From assembly GCA_019421385.1 (NCBI GenBank), contig JAHZFK010000061.1:1-13051 (forward strand): 13,051 nt of DNA, read 5' to 3'. Every line of letters begins with the position of its first letter. Positions within the stretch are counted from its first letter, which is position 1. The translations under genes were made by a program, and so were the position numbers. This DNA comes from Clostridiales bacterium (GTDB lineage Bacteria > Bacillota > Clostridia > Oscillospirales > Butyricicoccaceae). Shown one piece after another: positions 8,094 to 13,051 of the stretch. The notes below the pieces were generated by a model. That model was not told the DNA's origin. It was given only the letters and a program-made list of their open reading frames with translations, and searched no databases.

Positions 8094-9212
8094 ATGGTAT
8101 ATGATAAAATCATCATTGGCGCAGGACTATACGGTTTATATAGTGCTCTGCGTTGTGGTGAAAGAAATCAGCGGGTTTTAGTGTTGGAATGCGATGATGA
8201 ACCGTTCAAAAGAGCTACATACATCAACCAAGCGCGAGTGCATATGGGCTATCACTATCCGCGCAGTTTTTCGACTGCAATTAAAAGCGCCCATTATTTT
8301 GAGCGTTTTTGCAAAGATTACGGCTTTTGCAACTTGACTGATTTTGATCAAGTATATGCGACGAGTGCGCACTTTAGCTGGACAAATGCGGCCGAGTTTA
8401 GACGGTTTTGTAAAAACGCGGATATTCGCTGCGATGATGTAGCTCCTTCTAAGTATTTCAATCCAGGAGTATGTGACGGTGCATTTTTGACTACAGAATA
8501 TACCTATGATGCGCAAATTCTGAAGCGGTGGTTTTTGGAGCAATTGGAAAAGCTCGGCAATGTTGAAATTTTGTACCAACACCGCGTAACAGAAATCCGT
8601 CAAAACGGGAGTGTGTGGTGCGTGATCGCAGGGGAGAAACATGCGGAAGCACCATATGTTCTTAATGCAACCTATGCAGGAGTAAACGAGATTCATAGAC
8701 TTCTGGGGTTTGAGCCGTTTAAAATCAAATATGAGTTATGTGAAATTATTTTGTGCGAAGTAAGTGAAAACTTTAAAAACACAGGTATCACAGTGATGGA
8801 CGGTCCGTTTTTCTCTATCATGCCGTTCGGGAAGACTGGTTTGCATAGCTTGACGAGTGTGACTTTTACGCCACACGAAACGTCTTATGACGCAGTAGCA
8901 ACCTTTTCTTGCCAGGAGAGATCGAATGGAGCATGCAAGGCAGGGGGCTTGTTCAACTGTAACGATTGTCCGGCAAAGCCTGTCAGCGCGTGGCCATATA
9001 TGAGTCAATTGGCTCGCAAATATCTTAAGCCAGAGTTTGACTTTAGATATGTAAAGAGTTTATTCAGCATGAAGCCAATTTTAAAAGCGAGTGAAATCGA
9101 TGATTCCCGTCCTACGGTGGTACGGCAATACAGTGAGCAGCCTCGATTTGTGAGTGTGCTATCAGGGAAGATCAATACAGTATATGATTTGGATGAGGTG
9201 CTTGATCTATGA
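8094..9212 (+). CDS. FAD-dependent oxidoreductase (DAO-like) with four-Cys insert
   Basis: This 372-residue flavoprotein starts with a dinucleotide-binding fold, IIIGAGLYGLYSAL (G9, G11, G14), ending at the acidic residue of VLVLECDDEP. Segments such as INQARVHMGYHYPRS suggest the DAO-like amine/alcohol oxidase superfamily. It is unrelated in appearance to UDP-galactopyranose mutase beyond the FAD fold. C273, C281, C289 and C292 form a C-x7-C-x7-C-x2-C arrangement that could bind zinc or an iron-sulfur cluster. The start at 8094 has AAAGGA about 9 bases upstream; a TTG at 8076 overlapping the previous stop is less likely. The gene ends in an ATGA overlap with the next glycosyltransferase. Context suggests oxidation of a sugar, possibly one attached to a lipid or nucleotide. 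The substrate is unknown and the role is inference. Confidence 0.82.
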   Translation: MVYDKIIIGAGLYGLYSALRCGERNQRVLVLECDDEPFKRATYINQARVHMGYHYPRSFSTAIKSAHYFERFCKDYGFCNLTDFDQVYATSAHFSWTNAAEFRRFCKNADIRCDDVAPSKYFNPGVCDGAFLTTEYTYDAQILKRWFLEQLEKLGNVEILYQHRVTEIRQNGSVWCVIAGEKHAEAPYVLNATYAGVNEIHRLLGFEPFKIKYELCEIILCEVSENFKNTGITVMDGPFFSIMPFGKTGLHSLTSVTFTPHETSYDAVATFSCQERSNGACKAGGLFNCNDCPAKPVSAWPYMSQLARKYLKPEFDFRYVKSLFSMKPILKASEIDDSRPTVVRQYSEQPRFVSVLSGKINTVYDLDEVLDL

Positions 9213-10132
9213 ACCATGAGAAGGAATTAGCAAACAAAGAGCATAACTTTGTGTCCGCTGTAGTATATGCGTGTGATGATGATTCCGACACATTGTACTT
9301 TCTTCAGCAGCTGTATACAGTTTTAGAAAAGCATTTTTTACAGTACGAAATTGTTGTTGTCAATGCAGACGGAGCGAACAACCATAATGTTAAGCTAAAA
9401 GAATGGGCAAAAGATATAGAAAAGCCGTTAACTGTAGTAAATATGTCATTGCACCAACCGCACGAACAGTGCATGAATGCGGGCTTGGATATTACAATTG
9501 GCGATTATGTATATGAGTTTGATACGGTTGATATGCCTTATGATGTAGATATGATTTGGCAAGCTTATGAAACGGCGATGCAGGGAAATGATGTTGTATC
9601 GGTCTGCCCACAAAAGGTTTCAGGAAGTAGCAAGTTATTTTACAATTTGTTTAATAAAAATAGCAATGCTGGCTACAAACTACGCACAGATACTTTTCGT
9701 ATTGTCTCGCGACGTGCATTGAATCGTGCGCATGCGATGAACGAAAATTTGCCATACCGTAAAGCAACTTATGCTGCCTGCGGTTTAAAAATTGAAGAGC
9801 TGGAATATGACGGTAAACAAACCTCTAAAACCAATAATCGCTGGGATTTAGCAATGGACAGCTTGATTCTTTATACAGACTTCGGGTACAAGTTTAGTTT
9901 GGGGTTATCGTTGCTCATGTTGTTCGGTACCATCTTTATGTTGGTTTATACCGCATGCGTATACTTGGTGGGAAATCCTGTTAATGGTTGGACAACCACT
10001 ATGTTAGCGCTTACCGCAGGTTTGACAGGATTATTTGCCATTATGACCATAATGCTAAAATATATGACTTTGATTTTGAAGTTAATCTTTCAGAAGCAGA
10101 GTTACTTAATTGAAGGAATTGAAAAAATCTAA
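9209..10132 (+). CDS. Divergent GT2-like protein with two C-terminal membrane helices (GtrB-like layout)
   Basis: This 307-residue protein has the layout of GtrB/ArnC-type polyprenyl-phosphate glycosyltransferases: an N-terminal GT-A-like domain of about 215 residues, then two membrane helices at about 222-250 and 257-287. The usual GT2 motifs are weak. The first strand reads FVSAVVYACDDDSD rather than a ViPayNE type. The expected DxD region reads YEFDTVDMPYD, with acidic residues but not a clean DxD. It overlaps the FAD gene by 4 bases (ATGA), with GAGGTG 8 bases upstream, so both are likely translated together. It could load a second sugar onto the lipid carrier. It could also be a catalytically weakened partner of the DPM1-like enzyme encoded at 7342-8079. 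GtrA proteins usually work with this type of enzyme, and one is encoded downstream. Confidence 0.72.
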   Translation: MNHEKELANKEHNFVSAVVYACDDDSDTLYFLQQLYTVLEKHFLQYEIVVVNADGANNHNVKLKEWAKDIEKPLTVVNMSLHQPHEQCMNAGLDITIGDYVYEFDTVDMPYDVDMIWQAYETAMQGNDVVSVCPQKVSGSSKLFYNLFNKNSNAGYKLRTDTFRIVSRRALNRAHAMNENLPYRKATYAACGLKIEELEYDGKQTSKTNNRWDLAMDSLILYTDFGYKFSLGLSLLMLFGTIFMLVYTACVYLVGNPVNGWTTTMLALTAGLTGLFAIMTIMLKYMTLILKLIFQKQSYLIEGIEKI

Positions 10133-10147
10133 AAGAGGGAAATGGAT

Positions 10148-11080
10148 ATGGCTCTTCAGGATATTTTAGTTGGATACACAGGGTTCGTTGGCTCGAATTT
10201 ACGAAATGAACATGAGTTCGACCTTCTGTGCAATCGTCAGAATATTCAAGAGGCGTTTGGGAAACAGCCTAAGCTTTTGGTGTATTCCGGTGTTCCGGCA
10301 GAAATGTTTTTGGCGAATCAAAATCCAAAGGCGGATTTTGAGATTGTAAAACAAGCGATGGAGAATATAAGACGGATTCAACCCGAAACTGTGGTGCTTA
10401 TTTCTACTATTGCAGTTTATCCGGATACACATAATGCGGATGAGGATACTGTAATTGCAAAAAATCAGCTCTCTGCTTATGGAGCAAATCGCTTAGCGTT
10501 AGAGCAGTGGATTGAACAAGAGTTTGAACAGCATTTAATCATACGGCTTCCGGCTATTTACGGCATCAATTTAAAAAAGAACTTTATTTTCGACTATATC
10601 AACTACATTCCTGCCATGCTGACAGAGGAAAAGTATTTGCAATATTCGCAACAAGAAACCATACTACAAGATTGTTATGAAAAGCAGAAGAATGGATTCT
10701 GGAAGTGTCGCGAACTCAATCAAACGGAAAAATTTGAGTTGAGGAACTGTTTTCACAGATTAGGGTTTAGCGCATTAAATTTTACAGACAGTCGCTCGGT
10801 TTATCAATTCTATCACTTGGCTCACCTATGGGAACATATTCAGATTGCATTAGATCATAAAATATCCAAATTAAATATCACAACTCCGCCGGTCAGTGTC
10901 GCAGAATTATTTGAGGCATTAGAAGATAGTGTTTTTGTAAATGAGCTAAATAAGCAGCCTTTTAATTATGATTTACACACGAAATATGATAGTATTTTCG
11001 GAGGGAAAGACGGCTATTTTATGACCAAAGAAGAGGAAATAAAAGAAATCTGCGAATTTATTAAAAAAGCGAAAGGGTAA
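10148..11080 (+). CDS. NAD(P)-dependent SDR/epimerase-like protein with Tyr-x-x-x-Arg
   Basis: This 310-residue protein is an extended-SDR relative. The nucleotide-binding loop is GYTGFVG (G9, G12, G15), and a Ser/Thr strand LISTIAVYP occupies the place of the catalytic Ser/Thr. The usual YxxxK becomes Y111-G-A-N-R115, so the catalytic lysine is replaced by arginine. The C-terminal half (about 140-310) is long and poorly matched to nucleotide-sugar epimerases I know. I prefer the ATG at 10148: a GAGGGA run ending at 10140 is 7 bases upstream, while the ATG at 10142 is too close. The gene follows the GT2-like gene after a short gap and is followed 4 bases later by the TIM-barrel gene. It may be the reductive partner of the FAD enzyme. 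Loss of the lysine means a binding or non-catalytic role must also be considered. Confidence 0.75.
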   Translation: MALQDILVGYTGFVGSNLRNEHEFDLLCNRQNIQEAFGKQPKLLVYSGVPAEMFLANQNPKADFEIVKQAMENIRRIQPETVVLISTIAVYPDTHNADEDTVIAKNQLSAYGANRLALEQWIEQEFEQHLIIRLPAIYGINLKKNFIFDYINYIPAMLTEEKYLQYSQQETILQDCYEKQKNGFWKCRELNQTEKFELRNCFHRLGFSALNFTDSRSVYQFYHLAHLWEHIQIALDHKISKLNITTPPVSVAELFEALEDSVFVNELNKQPFNYDLHTKYDSIFGGKDGYFMTKEEEIKEICEFIKKAKG

Positions 11081-11084
11081 GTAT

Positions 11085-11876
11085 ATGGAATTAGCAATAT
11101 CCAATATAGCGTGGGATAGCACAGATAATGAAAAAATATATCGTTGGATGCAGCAATATGGATACAGCGGTTTGGAAATTGCGCCAACAAAGATATTGCG
11201 GGATAAACCATATGAGCATTTAAAAGAAGCGGAGAAGTGGAGTAGAGAACTGAAAGCAGTCTTTGGTTTTGATGTACCATCTATGCAATCGATTTGGTTT
11301 GGGCGTCAAGAAAATCTATTTGGGACTCACGAGGAAAGAAAAACTCTTTTGGAATACAGCAAGCAGGCAGTACAATTTGCAGTAGCGATAGGGTGCAAAA
11401 ATTTGGTTTTTGGCTGTCCCAAAAATCGTCAGAAACCAGATGATATCAAAGAAGAAGTTGCTTTAGATTTTTTCTATGCTTTAGGTGAATATGCCAAAGA
11501 GCATGGAGTTGTAATAGGCATGGAAGCGAATCCCCCCATATATCAGACAAATTATATCAACGATACGCTTTCAGCATTGAAGTTGGTGAAAAAGGTGGGT
11601 TCTAGAGGCTTTTTACTGAATCTTGATGTCGGTACTATGCTTGCCAATAGCGAATCAGTGGAGATCCTGGAGGGTGAGGTAGCCTATATAAATCATGTAC
11701 ACATCAGTGAACCGTGGTTGAAGCCAATAGAACAACGTGTGCTACATAGTGATCTTATAGAGCGCTTGTCTAAGGAGCGATACAAGGGATTTATCTCGAT
11801 AGAGATGGCAAAAACGGATTTGCCTCAGATTCAAGTAGCGATAGAGTATTTAAAGTCTTTGTTAAAGAATATATAA
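11085..11876 (+). CDS. Sugar phosphate isomerase/epimerase-like TIM barrel (AP-endonuclease-2 superfamily)
   Basis: This 263-residue protein fits the xylose-isomerase-like TIM-barrel family. Its likely divalent-metal ligands are spaced as expected: E147 (IGMEANP), D181 (LNLDVGT), H204/H206 (NHVHISEP) and E240 (SIEM). Related proteins isomerise or epimerise sugars, keto sugars or inositols through an enediolate. The ATG at 11085 has AAAGGG at 11072-11077, inside the end of the previous gene, about 7 bases upstream. Placement between an SDR-type gene and a GtrA gene suggests it makes or alters the sugar that is flipped outward. Similar proteins can have quite different substrates, so only the fold and metal site are firm. 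No terminator is visible after its stop. Confidence 0.85.
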   Translation: MELAISNIAWDSTDNEKIYRWMQQYGYSGLEIAPTKILRDKPYEHLKEAEKWSRELKAVFGFDVPSMQSIWFGRQENLFGTHEERKTLLEYSKQAVQFAVAIGCKNLVFGCPKNRQKPDDIKEEVALDFFYALGEYAKEHGVVIGMEANPPIYQTNYINDTLSALKLVKKVGSRGFLLNLDVGTMLANSESVEILEGEVAYINHVHISEPWLKPIEQRVLHSDLIERLSKERYKGFISIEMAKTDLPQIQVAIEYLKSLLKNI

Positions 11877-12053
11877 TATTCAATAAAATAGGAGATAGTC
11901 AAATACAAACATTGTTTTCAGTTAAAATGATGCGGACTGAATTTAATTTGATCTGTAGGATATGCGAGAATGCTCGTTTGTAAATCTGGACAATACATGG
12001 GGATTATGGTTCGATGAATGTCTATATGTAATGCGCAAACCGGAGAGGCACAT
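11877..12053 (+). other. 177-base gap before the GtrA gene with a possible 31-codon ORF
   Basis: This is the longest gap inside the glycan gene series. I see no convincing terminator or sigma-70 promoter in it. It holds a weak 6-base inverted repeat (TTCAGT at 11917 with ACTGAA at 11936). A 31-codon open frame starts at ATG 11962 and its stop (12055-12057) overlaps the GtrA start as ATGA, like other junctions in this operon. Its ribosome site is poor and a stop codon lies just upstream in frame. The peptide is not recognisable, so it is not called as a gene here. The gap may be the remains of a lost gene. Confidence 0.4.
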
Positions 12054-12452
12054 ATGAAAAAAGGTAGAACTAATCAGCAGTTTTTGATAGAGACGATCAA
12101 ATATTTGATTTTTGGTACATTAAATGTTTTGGTTAATATTCTATCATATAAATTCTTTTCTACGTATTTATGGGGGCCATTGGGATCGAATACGGCAGCA
12201 TTTCTTTTGTCGGTATTGTATGCATATTTCACCAATAGTCTCTTTGTGTTTCATATACCGCTTGGATGGAGAAGATTTCGTGACTTCTTTTTGATGCGAA
12301 TCAGCATGATTATTGTTGATAATGGAGGATTACTGCTGTTACTCTGGCTGAATATCAATGATGTGATAGCGAAATGCATTATTAATATTGTTGTTATCGG
12401 ATTAAATTATATTTTCAGCAAGGTCTTCATTTTTAAAAACAAACATGGTTGA
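12054..12452 (+). CDS. GtrA-family membrane protein
   Basis: This 132-residue protein has the length and pattern of GtrA-like proteins: a short charged N-terminus, four hydrophobic helices, and family-like stretches LIFGTLNVLVNILSYKFF, FLLSVLYAYFTNSLFVF, and NYIFSKVFIFK at the end. GtrA proteins are proposed to flip or otherwise handle polyprenyl-phosphate-linked sugars for outer-face transferases. GGAGAGG at 12042-12048 lies 5 bases before the ATG at 12054. An upstream ATG at 12018 would add 12 polar residues not usual for the family. It is the last intact glycan gene in the window. Its probable partners are the two GT2-type genes (donor loading) and the polytopic protein at 5878-7302 (transfer). 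Family assignment is strong; partners are inferred from context. Confidence 0.88.
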   Translation: MKKGRTNQQFLIETIKYLIFGTLNVLVNILSYKFFSTYLWGPLGSNTAAFLLSVLYAYFTNSLFVFHIPLGWRRFRDFFLMRISMIIVDNGGLLLLLWLNINDVIAKCIINIVVIGLNYIFSKVFIFKNKHG

Positions 12453-12493
12453 ATACAAAATCAGGTTGAGAGCGCGACAGATAGTTGGACAAG

Positions 12494-12735
12494 TCATGTC
12501 GCAAACAAAAGAGGCTGTCTGTATTCCAAAGAAGCAAGTCTGCTTATAAAGATAGCTCGATACGTTTTCGGTTATACTAATTAATATAGACATCGAGATC
12601 CCGGGCAAAATCATCAAGTGAGGTTTCTATCTACGAGTGCCCATAAAACATTGGTTTTTTCAAGGATCTATCCAAAATTCTTTGTAAAGGTCATTTGTGT
12701 TACCAATAAAGCAAAATTTTTCAAGATGGCAGACG
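12494..12735 (-). pseudogene. Degraded C-terminal remnant of an IS3-family transposase (OrfB)
   Basis: Read on the minus strand, several frames together give the end of an IS3-family integrase-type transposase. A segment near 12640-12655 reads LKKPMFYGHS, where intact proteins have LK-x-EMFYG. Next comes ETSLDDFARDLDVYIN, a stop (12577-12579), and YNRKRIELSL, matching the usual YI-x-x-YN-x-x-RI-x-x-L pattern. A frame change then gives LASLEYRQPL, matching the terminal SPxEYR-type motif, and a stop at 12494-12496. A further in-frame stop lies at 12631-12633, and a frameshift is needed upstream near 12660. The copy is clearly dead. Its 5' part is missing: similarity fades near 12735, just where the second insertion element ends. 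Motifs were matched by eye. Confidence 0.65.
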
Positions 12736-12759
12736 GAGAGACTATCCCAAACTATGTGT

Positions 12760-12804
12760 AAACCTCCTGAGTGGTGTAGAATAGGAACACCGCTCAGGAG
12801 GTTT
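12760..12804. repeat. 18-bp inverted repeat hairpin at the insertion-sequence end
   Basis: The arms 12760-12777 and 12787-12804 pair over 18 positions with one mismatch (T against G, a wobble in RNA), around a 9-base loop. The stem includes CCTCCTGAG and CTCAGGAGG. It lies directly after the minus-strand transposase stop and next to the probable element terminus, so it likely shields or ends transposase transcription. There is no long T run, so a classical terminator is uncertain. The AGGAGG in the right arm is probably part of the palindrome, not a real ribosome site. Confidence 0.8.
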
Positions 12805-13049
12805 TATATATGGTCAGGAAGAATTGCACCTCGGAAGAAAATGCCCGCCATGAGAAAAAGACAAGGTACAATGAAGGACCTGTTGACCAAAAGAAATCTG
12901 GGCTGAAAGTTGATATTTTCAGCCCAGATTTTTAGCATATATGATGTAAAAAGGATAGCCTTGACCATCCTTTTTAGGTTTAAAGCCATGACAGATAAGA
13001 GGCATTCCTCTGTCACGGCTGGAATGCCCCGTTTTCTGACCTTAGAAAG
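12804..13049 (-). CDS. IS1182-like transposase, C-terminal part, 5'-partial
   Basis: The minus strand is open from the window edge (13049) to a TAA at 12804-12806, giving 81 residues. Near the edge it reads KVRKRGIPAVTEECLL followed by MALNLKRMVKAI. This fits the pattern RG-x3-V-x2-E-x-LL, then N-[IL]-x-K, seen at the C-terminus of IS1182-type DDE transposases, so the reading frame is probably genuine here. The remaining 45 or so residues match nothing I know and overlap a perfect 15-base inverted repeat that looks like a terminator. The original protein may have ended sooner, for example at a TAA at 12932-12934 in another frame, with a frameshift extending it. The catalytic DDE residues would lie outside the window. 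The alternative is a chance open frame, which the conserved pattern makes less likely. Confidence 0.55.
   Translation of the reverse strand, partial: LSKVRKRGIPAVTEECLLSVMALNLKRMVKAILFTSYMLKIWAENINFQPRFLLVNRSFIVPCLFLMAGIFFRGAILPDHI
12894..12931. terminator. Perfect 15-bp inverted repeat with T tract, probable bidirectional terminator
   Basis: The arms AAATCTGGGCTGAAA (12894-12908) and TTTCAGCCCAGATTT (12917-12931) are exact reverse complements around an 8-base loop. A T run closes the plus-strand side (to 12933) and a T-rich stretch closes the minus-strand side. It could end transcripts from the minus-strand transposase and also stop read-through from the glycan operon. It overlaps the tail of the open transposase frame, which argues that this tail is not original coding sequence. 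Confidence 0.6.
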
Positions 13050-13051
13050 AC

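Larger units (their letters stand above)
12738..13051 (-). mobile_element. End of an insertion sequence, partial (extends beyond the window)
   Basis: The element is bounded on the left by a probable terminal sequence GAGACTATCCC at 12738-12748, followed by a long hairpin and then, on the minus strand, the end of a transposase gene that runs off the right edge. It abuts the IS3-family remnant, suggesting it inserted into that older element. The other end and any target-site duplication are outside the window, so the exact boundary is uncertain. The order terminus, hairpin, transposase stop is what one expects at the 3' side of an IS. Confidence 0.5.

Noticed and set aside
8178..8696. Minus-strand open frame of 172 codons opposite the FAD oxidoreductase.
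   Set aside because: It is antisense to a well-supported flavoprotein gene and has no recognisable motif or ribosome site; it is a shadow frame.
12664..12690. Sequence resembling the IS terminus at 12738 (18 of 27 positions equal by eye), suggesting a second terminal repeat.
   Set aside because: It falls inside the IS3-type OrfB remnant, at the codons for the conserved NFFG-LK region, so coding similarity explains it better.
12810..12935. Plus-strand 41-codon ORF with a strong AGGAGG site 8 bases upstream, the site being sequestered in a hairpin, which looks like an SD-masking switch.
   Set aside because: The AGGAGG is the right arm of the palindrome at an IS end, and the ORF lies antisense to a transposase-like frame and runs through a terminator hairpin. 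The peptide resembles nothing known.
12947..12976. A/T-rich 10-bp hairpin that could be a terminator.
   Set aside because: The stem is weak and coincides with the conserved LNLKRMVKAI coding segment of the transposase on the minus strand.
12984..13028. Interleaved inverted repeats (12984-12995 with 13009-13020; 13001-13008 with 13021-13028), like a pseudoknot or switching RNA.
   Set aside because: The strands leave no loop to cross the 12-bp stem, so a true pseudoknot is not feasible, and the region is within the best-supported part of the minus-strand transposase frame.

Overview
The window lies in a cell-surface polysaccharide locus of what looks like a low-GC Gram-positive bacterium, most likely a Clostridia-type Firmicute. 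The evidence is AT-rich sequence, strong AGGAG-type ribosome binding sites, an RgpF-type rhamnan synthesis protein, a TagH/Wzt-type exporter ATPase, and IS3- and IS1182-like insertion remnants at the right edge. The organism assignment is inference from gene content, not from a marker gene. All glycan genes run left to right with short gaps or 4-base overlaps, so they probably form one long operon that begins upstream of the window.

Left part (2-5311), polymer assembly, capping and export: the C-terminal part of a polysaccharide ABC-transporter ATPase, an NAD-dependent sugar epimerase/dehydratase, a two-domain RgpF-like protein, a SAM methyltransferase, and a kinase-like protein ending in a coiled coil made of three 28-residue repeats. 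The last two overlap by 4 bases. Together they look like a split version of the WbdD-type methyltransferase-kinase-coiled-coil chain terminator that caps and measures ABC-exported O-antigens. This is the most interesting system in the window.

Middle part (5360-7302): a small single-pass membrane protein with an extracytoplasmic domain I cannot name, and a large polytopic DUF6056-like protein that may be a GT-C-type glycosyltransferase.

Right part (7342-12452), a compact cassette: a DPM1-like GT2, an FAD oxidoreductase, a divergent GT2 with two C-terminal membrane helices, an SDR-type protein with an altered catalytic motif, a TIM-barrel sugar isomerase-like protein, and a GtrA-family membrane protein. 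A reasonable inference is that a lipid-phosphate-linked sugar is made, chemically altered by an oxidation/reduction pair, flipped across the membrane and added to the polymer. This resembles in logic the mycobacterial DprE1/DprE2/Rv3789 system and Gtr side-chain systems.

Right edge (12453-13051), mobile-element debris: a stop-ridden minus-strand remnant of an IS3-family transposase, cut by the end of a second insertion sequence. The C-terminal part of that second element's IS1182-like transposase enters from the right edge on the minus strand.
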